From an uncultured Lachnospiraceae bacterium (GTDB lineage Bacteria > Bacillota > Clostridia > Lachnospirales > Lachnospiraceae), in the NCBI GenBank assembly GCA_905197485.1, contig CAJJYZ010000026.1:1-33964 (forward strand): DNA of 33,964 nucleotides, in the 5' to 3' direction. The notes beneath the pieces are model-generated. The model was not told where the DNA came from. It did no database searches and was given only the letters and a program-made list of their open reading frames with translations. Below, piece after piece: positions 1 to 7,370 of this stretch (the first letter of the stretch is position 1; each line of letters starts with the position of its first letter). Both the position numbers and the translations under genes were made by a program.

Positions 1-69
1 CATTTTGAACGAAAAGTCCTCTTTTTCCGTAGAGGCAGTTATTTCACAGCCCCTTCCATATTTTCCTTC

Positions 70-98
70 TTGACTTTTTAAAATGGGTTATATATAAT
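70..98 (+). promoter_or_regulatory. sigma-A promoter of feoB
   Basis: A -35 box TTGACT (70-75) and a -10 box TATAAT (93-98) are separated by 17 bp, which is ideal spacing for the housekeeping sigma factor. The expected transcription start is near 105, so the leader before the feoB ATG at 143 is short. Confidence 0.8.
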
Positions 99-104
99 TA
101 ACTC

Positions 105-123
105 TAGAGTAAGCCTAGACTAA
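105..123 (+). promoter_or_regulatory. candidate DtxR/IdeR-type iron box overlapping the feoB transcription start
   Basis: The 19 bp at 105-123 match the DtxR/IdeR consensus TTAGGTTAGSCTAACCTAA at about 13 of 19 positions by eye, including the central AGCCTA and the terminal CTAA. The box sits just after the -10, where a bound repressor would block initiation. A perfect 10-bp palindrome, ACTCTAGAGT (101-110), overlaps its left side. Iron control by a DtxR-family protein is inferred; a Fur-type site was not seen. Confidence 0.4.
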
Positions 124-142
124 CTAAGGAGTGGGATGCAGG

Positions 143-2485
143 ATGAAATTAAATGAATTACAGATAGGGAGTACGGCGACGATACTTCGTGTAGGCGGCA
201 GCGGTTCGCTTCGCCAGCATTTTTTAGATATGGGACTCATACAGGGGACGGAAGTGACGGTTGTAAAATATGCACCGATGGGAGATCCGATTGAGCTTCG
301 AATCCATGGATATGAATTGACAATTCGTTTGGCAGATGCGGAAAATATTGAGATTAGCGAGCCGCATCATGCGAAAGAAACACAGGTAAAGGCGAAAAAG
401 AAACCATTGAAGCAGGAGGCGCATCATCCGGGATATGGAGAAGGCGGAAAATTCCATGACCGGAAAGAGGAGAATCCTCTTCCGGACAGCGAGACTTTGA
501 CATTTGCGCTTGTCGGAAATCAAAACTGTGGAAAGACGACACTGTTTAACCAGTTAACCGGTTCCAAGCAACACGTGGGAAATTTCCCGGGAGTCACAGT
601 AGACCGAAAAGACGGTGTGATTCGAGGATATGACAATACGTTGATTACGGATTTGCCTGGAATCTATTCTATGTCTCCTTATAGTAGTGAAGAGATTGTG
701 ACGAGAGAGTTTGTGATTCAGGAAAAACCGAAGGGAATCATTAATATCGTGGATGCTACGAATATTGAACGAAATCTATATCTGACGATGCAACTTCTGG
801 AGTTGGGGCGTCCGATGGTTGTAGCGTTGAATATGATGGATGAACTTCGACAGAATGATGGGGCAGTTCTTGTTAATGAGATGGAAGAACGTTTAGGTGT
901 TCCGGTCATTCCGATTTCTGCAGCGAAAGGAGAAGGAATTGACGAATTGATTCGACACGCAGTGCATGTGGCGAAATATCAGGAATGTCCATTGGAGACG
1001 GATTTCTGTAAAAGGGAAGAAGGAATTCATCGAGGACTTCATGCGGTGATGCACTTAATTGAAGATCATGCGGAAGAAGCAGAAATCCCGGTTCGTTTTG
1101 CAGCAAGCAAGATTATGGAAGGAGATGAAAGAATCAAGGAACGTCTGAAATTGACGGTAAATGAACAGAATCTACTGGAAGATATTGCGAAGCAGACGGA
1201 GGAAGAGACAGGATTGGATCGTTCGGCAGCAGTTGCACAGATGCGATTTGAATATATTGAAGACGTTTGCAATGAAACTGTAGTGAAGCCGAAAGAAAGT
1301 AAAGAGCGTATCAGAAGTCAGAAGATGGACCAGTTTCTCACCGGAAAATATACGGGAATCCCTGCGTTTATCGGAATCATGGGGATTGTATTCTGGCTGA
1401 CTTTCAATGTGGTGGGCGCATTCCTACAGGGAATTTTGGAAAGCGGAATTACAAGCCTTACGAATCTGGTAGACCAGTGGATGGTTTCTGCAAATGTAAG
1501 CGGTGTTATCCGCTCCCTTGTCATTGATGGAATCTTCAACGGTGTCGGCGGTGTGTTAAGCTTCCTTCCGATTATCGTTACATTATTTTTCTTCCTCTCC
1601 ATACTGGAAGACAGTGGTTATATGGCTCGTGTTGCGTTTATTATGGATAAACTTCTTAGAAAACTCGGCTTGTCGGGGAGAAGTATCGTGCCGATGTTGG
1701 TAGGATTCGGGTGTACGGTGCCGGGCGTCATGGCAAGCAGAACACTGCCTTCGGAGCGTGACAGAAAGATGACGATTCTCTTAACTCCGTTTATGAGTTG
1801 TACGGCGAAGCTTCCGATTTATGCGTTCTTTACGGCGGCATTTTTCCCGAAGCATGGCGCTCTTGTCATGATTGGGCTTTATTTGTTTGGAATTGTAATG
1901 GGAATCCTGATGGCGCTGATTTTCAAGAAGACAACCTTCAAAGGAGAGGCGGTTCCGTTTGTGATGGAACTTCCGAATTACCGGATGCCGGGTGCGAAGA
2001 ACGTACTGCATCTTCTCTGGGATAAGGCGAAGGATTTCTTGCAGAGAGCGTTTACCGTTATTTTCATTGCAACTATCCTGATTTGGTTCTTACAGAACTT
2101 TGATATGGGAATGCATATGGTGAAAGACTCCCAGAACAGCATCCTTGCTCTCCTGGCAGGATTCCTTGCACCGATATTCCTTCCGGTTGGATTTGGGGAC
2201 TGGAGAATTGTGACTGCACTGATTTCAGGTTTCATGGCAAAAGAAAGCGTGGTATCATCCCTTACTGTGTTATTCGGAACGACAGCAGCTTTGCAAGGAA
2301 GTATTACAACGGTAGGAGCGGCATCTCTTCTTGTATTCTGTCTCCTCTATACACCATGTGTGGCTGCGATTGCCTCTGTAAAAAGAGAACTTGGGGGAAA
2401 ATGGGCAGCAGGAATGGTTGTAGGGCAATGTGTGATTGCATGGATTGCGGCTTTTGCAGTATATCAGATAGGAATGTTATTTTAA
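143..2485 (+). CDS. feoB: ferrous iron transport protein, FeoA-FeoB fusion
   Basis: GTP-dependent Fe(II) uptake permease of the inner membrane, about 780 residues. Residues 1-75 are an SH3-like FeoA domain. A charged linker follows, then a G-protein domain with G1 GNQNCGKT at 125-132, the NFPGVTVD segment, G3 DLPG, G4 NMMD and G5 SAAKG. The C-terminal half is a polytopic permease with two Gate-type segments and the FeoB signature GCTVPGVMASR. FeoA is fused and no separate feoA is nearby. The reading frame is open from a GTG at 131, but the ATG at 143 starts the normal FeoA sequence MKLNEL and lies 11 nt after AAGGAG, so I prefer it. The gene is monocistronic, with its own promoter and terminator. 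A DtxR-like box suggests iron repression. Confidence 0.96.
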   Translation: MKLNELQIGSTATILRVGGSGSLRQHFLDMGLIQGTEVTVVKYAPMGDPIELRIHGYELTIRLADAENIEISEPHHAKETQVKAKKKPLKQEAHHPGYGEGGKFHDRKEENPLPDSETLTFALVGNQNCGKTTLFNQLTGSKQHVGNFPGVTVDRKDGVIRGYDNTLITDLPGIYSMSPYSSEEIVTREFVIQEKPKGIINIVDATNIERNLYLTMQLLELGRPMVVALNMMDELRQNDGAVLVNEMEERLGVPVIPISAAKGEGIDELIRHAVHVAKYQECPLETDFCKREEGIHRGLHAVMHLIEDHAEEAEIPVRFAASKIMEGDERIKERLKLTVNEQNLLEDIAKQTEEETGLDRSAAVAQMRFEYIEDVCNETVVKPKESKERIRSQKMDQFLTGKYTGIPAFIGIMGIVFWLTFNVVGAFLQGILESGITSLTNLVDQWMVSANVSGVIRSLVIDGIFNGVGGVLSFLPIIVTLFFFLSILEDSGYMARVAFIMDKLLRKLGLSGRSIVPMLVGFGCTVPGVMASRTLPSERDRKMTILLTPFMSCTAKLPIYAFFTAAFFPKHGALVMIGLYLFGIVMGILMALIFKKTTFKGEAVPFVMELPNYRMPGAKNVLHLLWDKAKDFLQRAFTVIFIATILIWFLQNFDMGMHMVKDSQNSILALLAGFLAPIFLPVGFGDWRIVTALISGFMAKESVVSSLTVLFGTTAALQGSITTVGAASLLVFCLLYTPCVAAIASVKRELGGKWAAGMVVGQCVIAWIAAFAVYQIGMLF

Positions 2486-2503
2486 AACAGAGATTGAAGA
2501 TGT

Positions 2504-2532
2504 TAGGGTGTGCGTGAGCACACCCTATTTTT
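2504..2532 (+). terminator. intrinsic terminator of feoB
   Basis: A 9-bp GC-rich stem, AGGGTGTGC (2505-2513) with GCACACCCT (2518-2526), closes a GTGA tetraloop and is followed by five T. It lies about 20 nt after the feoB stop. Confidence 0.9.
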
Positions 2533-2562
2533 GTGATATAGGAAACTCTGTTTCAAAAAGAA

Positions 2563-2592
2563 TTGACAAGATACCTGTGTGGGGTATATAAT
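2563..2592 (+). promoter_or_regulatory. sigma-A promoter of csoR-copA
   Basis: TTGACA (2563-2568) and TATAAT (2587-2592) are 18 bp apart; an overlapping TATATA would give 16 bp. The first CsoR-type operator fills the spacer. Confidence 0.78.
2571..2587 (+). promoter_or_regulatory. CsoR-type copper operator 1
   Basis: The 17-bp sequence ATACCTGTGTGGGGTAT has the pseudo-inverted repeat ATACC...GGTAT typical of CsoR operators. It lies between the -35 and -10 boxes, so apo-CsoR bound here would block RNA polymerase. The assignment follows from the known operator shape and the adjacent csoR gene. Confidence 0.7.
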
Positions 2593-2607
2593 TTTTAACG
2601 TAAACAA

Positions 2608-2624
2608 ATACACCGGAGGGGTAT
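2608..2624 (+). promoter_or_regulatory. CsoR-type copper operator 2
   Basis: ATACACCGGAGGGGTAT repeats the same 17-bp architecture (ATAC...GTAT with an internal CC/GG core). Its centre lies 37 bp downstream of operator 1, in the transcribed leader before the csoR ribosome binding site. Two sites suggest binding of two CsoR tetramers. Confidence 0.6.
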
Positions 2625-2652
2625 TGCAAAAAAGAATGACAGGAGGCTTTGT

Positions 2653-2961
2653 ATGGAAGAAGAGAAAAGTTGTTCCTGTTCTTGCAGGAAGACAGAACGG
2701 AAAGAGAAGGAGAAGAAGGCGCTGATGAACCGGTTGAAGCGAATCGAAGGGCAGGTTCGCGGGATTCAGAGGATGCTGGAGGAGGACGCATATTGTGCGG
2801 ATATTCTGACACAGGTGTCTGCGGCAAATTCGGCGCTGAACGGTTTTAGTAAAGAACTGCTCTCGGAACACCTTCATACTTGTGTGGCGAAGGATATCCG
2901 ACAAGGAAAGGATGAGGCGATTGACGAGTTGGCGGAACTTTTGCGAAAGCTGATGAAATAA
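2653..2961 (+). CDS. csoR: CsoR-family copper-sensing transcriptional repressor
   Basis: 102-residue all-helical DUF156/CsoR protein that represses copper efflux genes until it binds Cu(I). The family core starts at about residue 24 with NRLKRIEGQVRGIQRML. The Cu(I) ligands fit the Cys-His-Cys pattern of CsoR: C48, H73 and C77, with the same 25- and 4-residue spacing as in Mycobacterium tuberculosis CsoR. The N-terminus carries an extra cysteine cluster, CSCSC (residues 7-11), before a Lys/Glu-rich stretch; this is not part of the canonical fold and could bind metal. The start is supported by AGGAGG at 2641-2646. It is followed 26 nt later by copA in the same operon, and its promoter carries two CsoR-type operators, so autoregulation is likely. 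Confidence 0.92.
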   Translation: MEEEKSCSCSCRKTERKEKEKKALMNRLKRIEGQVRGIQRMLEEDAYCADILTQVSAANSALNGFSKELLSEHLHTCVAKDIRQGKDEAIDELAELLRKLMK

Positions 2962-2987
2962 AGAAGAGAGAAGGGAGGAAGAATTCG

Positions 2988-5561
2988 ATGAAACAATATA
3001 CAGTGACCGGGATGAGTTGTGCGGCGTGCAGCGCCAGAGTGGAAAAAGCTGTGAATCAGGTGCCGGGTGTGACTTCCTGTTCTGTAAGTCTTCTGACCAA
3101 TTCTATGGGAGTCGAAGGAAGCGCCGACCCACAGGAAGTTGTGAAGGCTGTGGAGAATGCGGGGTATGGAGCCGAGGAGAAACGGACAGGGGAAGCAAAA
3201 CAACCGTCATCGAAGGGCTCTGGGGAAGAGATGCTGAAAGACAGGGAAACACCGATACTGAAGAAGCGGCTGCTGGCATCCCTTGGCTTTTTGATGGTAC
3301 TGATGTATTTTTCCATGGGCGTGATGATGTGGGGATGGCCGGCACCGAGGTTTTTTGCGGAAAATCCTGTGGCGATGGGACTGTTGCAGTTACTTTTGGC
3401 AATAGCCGTCATGGTTATCAATCAGAAGTTTTTCATCAGTGGATTCAAAGGTCTCATTCATCGGGCGCCGAATATGGATACCCTGGTGGCGCTCGGTTCG
3501 GGAGCATCCTTCGCATATAGTGTCTATGCTCTGTTTGCCATGACGGAGGCGCAGATGCATGGGGATATGGAAGGAGTTATGCACTATATGCATGAGTTTT
3601 ATTTCGAGTCGGCGGCCATGATTTTGACCTTGATTACGGTTGGAAAGATGTTGGAAGCCCGCTCGAAAGGACGGACAACGGATGCGCTCAAAGGTTTGAT
3701 GAGGCTTGCACCGAAGACGGCGGTCATCGTAAAAGATGGTGTGGAGGAGACGGTGCCGATTGAAGAGGTACAGAAAGGAGACGTCTTTGTGGTACGTCCC
3801 GGAGAGAATATTCCGGTGGATGGGATTGTGTTAGACGGGCATAGCGCGGTGAATGAATCGGCGCTTACGGGGGAAAGTATTCCGGCAGACAAAGAAGCTG
3901 GGGATAAAGTATCGGCTGCCACAGTAAACCAGTCCGGATTCATCCGCTGTGAGGCGACGCGAGTCGGGGAAGATACGACGTTATCTCAGATTATCCAGAT
4001 GGTCAGTGATGCGGCGGCGACAAAAGCGCCGATTGCGAAAGTGGCAGATAAAGTATCCGGCGTGTTTGTTCCGGCGGTTATCGGAATTGCGATTCTCACA
4101 TTCATCATATGGATGCTCGCAGGACAGACGTTCGGTTTTGCTCTGGCACGCGCAATTTCCGTACTTGTCATCAGCTGCCCTTGTGCATTGGGGCTTGCCA
4201 CGCCGGTGGCGATTATGGTTGGAAATGGAATGGGAGCCAAGCATGGCATTATGTTTAAGACTGCGGTGTCATTAGAAGAGGCCGGAAAGATGCAGATAGT
4301 GGCGCTCGATAAGACAGGGACGATTACGAGCGGAGAGCCAAGAGTGACGGATATTGTGCCGGACGAAGGCGTTTCGGAAGAAGAGTTATTAATGATAGCC
4401 TATGGTCTGGAAAAGAAAAGTGAACATCCTCTGGCACGTGCGATTCTGGAAGAGGCAGAAGCGCGGCAGATAAAAGGTGTGGAAGCGGAGGAGTTCCGGG
4501 CGTTTCCGGGAAATGGCTTGTCCGGAAGAATCGGGGGAACGAAGATTCATGGAGGAAACTTTACATTTATTTCTCAAAATTCGGTGATTTCGGGAGGAAT
4601 GAAGCGAAAAGCAGAGAACCTGGCAGAGGAAGGAAAGACGCCATTGTTTTTCAGTCGGGATGGCGTATTGCTTGGAATCATTGCGGTTGCAGACGTGATG
4701 AAAGAAGACAGTCCGCAGGCAATCCGCGAATTACAGAATATGGGAATCCAGGTTGTCATGCTGACCGGAGACAACGAGAGAACTGCGCGGGCTATCGGAA
4801 GACAGGCGGGAGTAGACCAGGTGATTGCGGGAGTCCTTCCGGAAGGAAAAGAAAGCGTGATTCGCTCGTTGAAGGAAAAGGGAAAAGTAGCCATGGTGGG
4901 AGACGGTATCAACGATGCGCCGGCTCTGACGAGAGCAGATATTGGAATTGCGATTGGAGCGGGAACGGATATCGCGATTGACGCGGCGGACGTCGTGTTG
5001 ATGAAGAGCAGACTGAGCGATGTTCCGGCGGCGATTCGACTGAGCAGGGCGACCCTTCGAAATATCCATGAGAATTTGTTCTGGGCATTTATCTACAATG
5101 TGATAGGGATTCCGCTGGCGGCAGGAATCTGGATTCCGATTTTCGGATGGAAACTGAACCCGATGTTCGGAGCTGCAGCTATGAGTCTGTCCAGCTTCTG
5201 TGTAGTGACAAATGCTTTGAGGCTGAATTTTTTCGGAATGTATAACGCGGCAAAAGACAGGAAAATCAAACGTCCGGTGTTCCTGAAGGAAGAGGCTTCA
5301 GAAGAAAAGAAAGCGATAACGGAAAATAAACAGGAAAAGGAGAATGAAACGATGGAAAAAACAATGGAAATCAAAGGAATGATGTGCGGACACTGTGAGG
5401 CAACGGTAAAGAAAGCGCTAGAAAAACTTCCGGGAGTGGAAGAGGCGGTTGTGAGCCATGAGAAAGGAACGGCAATCGTGAAGATGAGCGAAGAAGTGTC
5501 GGACGATGTGCTGCGAAGCACTGTGGAAGACCGAGATTATGAAGTGGTAAGCATTTCTTAA
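2988..5561 (+). CDS. copA: copper-exporting P1B-type ATPase with N- and C-terminal heavy-metal domains
   Basis: 857-residue Cu(I) efflux ATPase. Residues 1-66 form an HMA domain with MSCAAC (C11, C14). Membrane segments follow, then the actuator TGES, the transmembrane metal site CPC (397-399), the phosphorylation site DKTGT (D441), SEHP, and GDGINDAP (near 638). After the last membrane pair there is a charged linker and a second HMA domain ending the protein, with GMMCGHC (C800, C803). That C-terminal domain is a complete CopZ-type chaperone; most bacterial CopA proteins carry HMA domains only at the N-terminus. A ribosome binding site and ATG inside the linker suggest it can also be made separately (see the entry at 5352). 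The ATG lies shortly after AAGGGAGG. Co-transcribed with csoR. Confidence 0.96.
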   Translation: MKQYTVTGMSCAACSARVEKAVNQVPGVTSCSVSLLTNSMGVEGSADPQEVVKAVENAGYGAEEKRTGEAKQPSSKGSGEEMLKDRETPILKKRLLASLGFLMVLMYFSMGVMMWGWPAPRFFAENPVAMGLLQLLLAIAVMVINQKFFISGFKGLIHRAPNMDTLVALGSGASFAYSVYALFAMTEAQMHGDMEGVMHYMHEFYFESAAMILTLITVGKMLEARSKGRTTDALKGLMRLAPKTAVIVKDGVEETVPIEEVQKGDVFVVRPGENIPVDGIVLDGHSAVNESALTGESIPADKEAGDKVSAATVNQSGFIRCEATRVGEDTTLSQIIQMVSDAAATKAPIAKVADKVSGVFVPAVIGIAILTFIIWMLAGQTFGFALARAISVLVISCPCALGLATPVAIMVGNGMGAKHGIMFKTAVSLEEAGKMQIVALDKTGTITSGEPRVTDIVPDEGVSEEELLMIAYGLEKKSEHPLARAILEEAEARQIKGVEAEEFRAFPGNGLSGRIGGTKIHGGNFTFISQNSVISGGMKRKAENLAEEGKTPLFFSRDGVLLGIIAVADVMKEDSPQAIRELQNMGIQVVMLTGDNERTARAIGRQAGVDQVIAGVLPEGKESVIRSLKEKGKVAMVGDGINDAPALTRADIGIAIGAGTDIAIDAADVVLMKSRLSDVPAAIRLSRATLRNIHENLFWAFIYNVIGIPLAAGIWIPIFGWKLNPMFGAAAMSLSSFCVVTNALRLNFFGMYNAAKDRKIKRPVFLKEEASEEKKAITENKQEKENETMEKTMEIKGMMCGHCEATVKKALEKLPGVEEAVVSHEKGTAIVKMSEEVSDDVLRSTVEDRDYEVVSIS
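5352..5561 (+). CDS. possible free CopZ-like copper chaperone from an internal start in copA
   Basis: An in-frame ATG at 5352 follows AAAAGGAG (5335-5342) with 9 nt spacing, a better ribosome binding site than many true starts in this window. Translation from it would give a 69-residue protein, MEKTMEIKGMMCGHCEATVK..., which is exactly a stand-alone CopZ (beta-alpha-beta-beta-alpha-beta, MxCxxC). This looks like a former copZ gene whose upstream copA lost its stop codon while the ribosome binding site stayed. Escherichia coli makes a CopZ-like product from copA by frameshifting, so a dual output has precedent. Expression of the short form is inference. Confidence 0.45.
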   Translation: MEKTMEIKGMMCGHCEATVKKALEKLPGVEEAVVSHEKGTAIVKMSEEVSDDVLRSTVEDRDYEVVSIS

Positions 5562-5569
5562 ATAAGACG

Positions 5570-5600
5570 GGGCATAGTAAAGATACACGTTACTATGCCC
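5570..5600. terminator. stem-loop between convergent copA and GntR genes
   Basis: A perfect 11-bp stem, GGGCATAGTAA (5570-5580) with TTACTATGCCC (5590-5600), closes a 9-nt loop. Neither side has a strong T-run, so it may be a weak bidirectional terminator or an mRNA 3' end stabiliser. Confidence 0.55.
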
Positions 5601-5618
5601 TAAGTTTCGTTTATGCGT

Positions 5619-6272
5619 TTACAAGGTTGTCTCGTTCGCTCCTAAAGCGCTGTCTTTTCCTTTATGAAAGTGGTCTTTCTGTAAGATTGCAAAAGCGTTT
5701 TCGTAATCATTCTCCCGCATCAATCGAACCATTTCTTTTAGATTCTCATCGGTCTGATGAATTTTCATCCCGTTTTTGACAGAATAGAGTCCCATCCGCA
5801 CGAGTTCCGCAAGATTGCTTTCATAAATGCGGTTGATTCGTTTATTTTCGAAAATGCTGACAATCTCCATATGCATGTTCGCATCTGCGAGTTCCCATTG
5901 GAATGGATTGTTCTCTACGGCGCACATGCGGACAACTTTCTCTTCAATCCGGTAAGAGTATTCTTCATGCTTTCCATCGGTAAAAATCTTGCGGAATGCG
6001 ATTCCTTCCAGAATTTCCCGAAGCTGATAGATGTCGAAAATATCCTGCTCCGTAATCTCCTTGACGGTCATGGATTTGTGGTAATCGGAGACGATAAGCC
6101 CTTCCGACTGGAGTGTACGGATGGCGGCGCGCACCGGATTCCGGCTCATGTTCAACTCTTCGGACAGCATCGTTTCGGTCAAAGGCATTCCCGGTGGGTA
6201 TGTTAGATTGATAATATTTGTTTTAATCATCTCGTATGCCTGATCGGCAAGAGACATCGGTTTCTCTTTCAT
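5619..6272 (-). CDS. GntR-family transcriptional regulator, FCD (FadR) subfamily
   Basis: 217 residues. Residues 5-75 are a GntR winged helix-turn-helix (the segment with PPGMPLTETMLSEELNMSRNPVRAAIRTLQSEGLI is diagnostic). Residues 80-210 are an all-helical FCD ligand domain, starting DIFDIYQLREILEG. FCD regulators usually sense organic or amino acids; the ligand here is not evident. The gene is transcribed away from proC. The 178-bp gap holds five TTGTATACAA-like boxes, the palindrome class bound by FCD regulators, so it probably controls both itself and proC. The start follows AGAGGA on the minus strand. A second in-frame ATG lies five codons in. Confidence 0.88.
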   Translation of the reverse strand: MKEKPMSLADQAYEMIKTNIINLTYPPGMPLTETMLSEELNMSRNPVRAAIRTLQSEGLIVSDYHKSMTVKEITEQDIFDIYQLREILEGIAFRKIFTDGKHEEYSYRIEEKVVRMCAVENNPFQWELADANMHMEIVSIFENKRINRIYESNLAELVRMGLYSVKNGMKIHQTDENLKEMVRLMRENDYENAFAILQKDHFHKGKDSALGANETTL

Positions 6273-6319
6273 TATTTTCCTCTTTCTTCTCGATCCAATA
6301 TCGCGAGTACATCTGATGA

Positions 6320-6348
6320 TTGTATACGTTATAAATTATTGTATACAA
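6320..6348. promoter_or_regulatory. pair of GntR-type operator boxes near the regulator gene
   Basis: Box 1 is TTGTATACGT (6320-6329) and box 2 is TTGTATACAA (6339-6348), with centres 19 bp apart. They overlap the likely minus-strand promoter of the GntR gene (TTGTAT and TATACA, 16-bp spacer), which suggests autoregulation. Confidence 0.65.
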
Positions 6349-6375
6349 AAAGTAGAAAAAAAGCAAGCGTGTTCA

Positions 6376-6404
6376 TTGACATTTTGTATTCAAAGTGTTA
6401 TATT
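6376..6404 (+). promoter_or_regulatory. sigma-A promoter of proC
   Basis: TTGACA (6376-6381) and TATATT (6399-6404) are separated by 17 bp. Three GntR-type boxes overlap or follow it. Confidence 0.78.
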
Positions 6405-6431
6405 GTATACAAGTTATTAAAATGTATACAA
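6384..6431. promoter_or_regulatory. three phased GntR-type operator boxes over the proC promoter
   Basis: TTGTATTCAA (6384-6393), TTGTATACAA (6403-6412) and ATGTATACAA (6422-6431) have centres spaced exactly 19 bp apart. They cover the spacer, the -10/start region and the early leader of proC, which fits repression. Confidence 0.68.
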
Positions 6432-6450
6432 TTAGAAGGAGACATGAAAG

Positions 6451-7248
6451 ATGATGAAATTAGGATTTATCGGCGCTGGAAATATGGCGAAAGCGATTAT
6501 GGGCGGAGTTTTAAAAAATGAAATCTTTAAACCGGAAGAAGTGATTGCTTCTGATTTATATGTTCCGGGATTGGAAGCTGCAAAAGAAAGCCTTGGAATC
6601 AACATCACAACAGACAATAAGGAAGTGGCGAAGAATTCTGAAGTGCTTGTCTTAGCTGTAAAACCACAGTTCTATGCAGACGTAATCAAAGAAATCAGCG
6701 AATATATTACAGAAAACCAGATTATCGTTACAATTGCTCCGGGTAAGACATTAGAATACCTTGGAGAGACATTCGGACATCCGGTGAAAATCGTTCGTAC
6801 AATGCCGAATACACCGGCTCTTGTAGGAGAAGGAATTACAGGTGTATGCCACAATGAACTGGTAACAAAAGAAGAGTTAGAGTATGTATGCCACATTTTA
6901 AATGGATTTGGTAAAGCGGAAGTTGTTCCGGAAAGATTGATGGATGTTGTTGTATCTGTAAGCGGAAGCTCACCGGCTTACGTATTTATGTTTATCGAAG
7001 CAATGGCAGATGCTGCAGTTGCTGATGGAATGCCAAGACCACAGGCATATAAATTTGCGGCTCAGGCAGTTCTCGGAAGTGCGAAGATGGTTCTTGAGAC
7101 AGGAAAACATCCGGGAGAATTGAAAGATATGGTATGTTCTCCTGGAGGAACAACCATCGAGGCTGTTCGTGTGTTAGAGCAGAAAGGCTTCAGAAGCGCT
7201 GTATTTGAAGCGATGAAAGTCTGTGCAGAGAAATCAAAAGGAATGTAA
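6451..7248 (+). CDS. proC: pyrroline-5-carboxylate reductase
   Basis: 265-residue cytoplasmic enzyme that reduces 1-pyrroline-5-carboxylate to L-proline with NAD(P)H, the last step of proline synthesis. The N-terminal Rossmann motif is GFIGAGNMAKAI. VKPQ follows the dinucleotide-binding half, RTMPNTPALVGEG is characteristic of the family, and the C-terminal dimerisation domain has SGSSPAYVFMFIEAMADAAV and the motif DMVCSPGGTTIEAV. Length is normal. AAGGAG (6436-6441) lies 9 nt before the first of two consecutive ATG codons (6451 and 6454). It is divergent from the GntR gene and probably its target. A strong terminator follows, so it is largely insulated from the downstream dap genes. Confidence 0.96.
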   Translation: MMKLGFIGAGNMAKAIMGGVLKNEIFKPEEVIASDLYVPGLEAAKESLGINITTDNKEVAKNSEVLVLAVKPQFYADVIKEISEYITENQIIVTIAPGKTLEYLGETFGHPVKIVRTMPNTPALVGEGITGVCHNELVTKEELEYVCHILNGFGKAEVVPERLMDVVVSVSGSSPAYVFMFIEAMADAAVADGMPRPQAYKFAAQAVLGSAKMVLETGKHPGELKDMVCSPGGTTIEAVRVLEQKGFRSAVFEAMKVCAEKSKGM

Positions 7249-7301
7249 AGGAAGAGTTCTGACTTCCGAATGGAGTACATAGAATAGAAGAAACAGAGTA
7301 A

Positions 7302-7336
7302 GGCGTTTTCACAGGTGCTGTGGAGACGCCTTTTTT
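7302..7336 (+). terminator. intrinsic terminator between proC and dapF
   Basis: GGCGTTTTCACAG (7302-7314) pairs with CTGTGGAGACGCC (7318-7330), with two G-T wobbles and a 3-nt loop, followed by six T (7331-7336). It ends only 34 nt before the dapF start. Confidence 0.88.
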
Positions 7337-7370
7337 CGAAATATTGGAAGATGAGGAAGTGGAGAACAAC

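Noticed and set aside
1..69. Possible end of an upstream gene or element
   Set aside because: There is a short CCTCT...AGAGG hairpin but no coding frame or other support at the window edge.
5757..6206. 149-codon plus-strand ORF antisense to the GntR gene
   Set aside because: No ribosome binding site or promoter, and the minus strand encodes a clear GntR/FCD protein.
7320..7370. N-terminal extension of dapF
   Set aside because: It would translate the end of the intrinsic terminator, and no DapF protein needs it.
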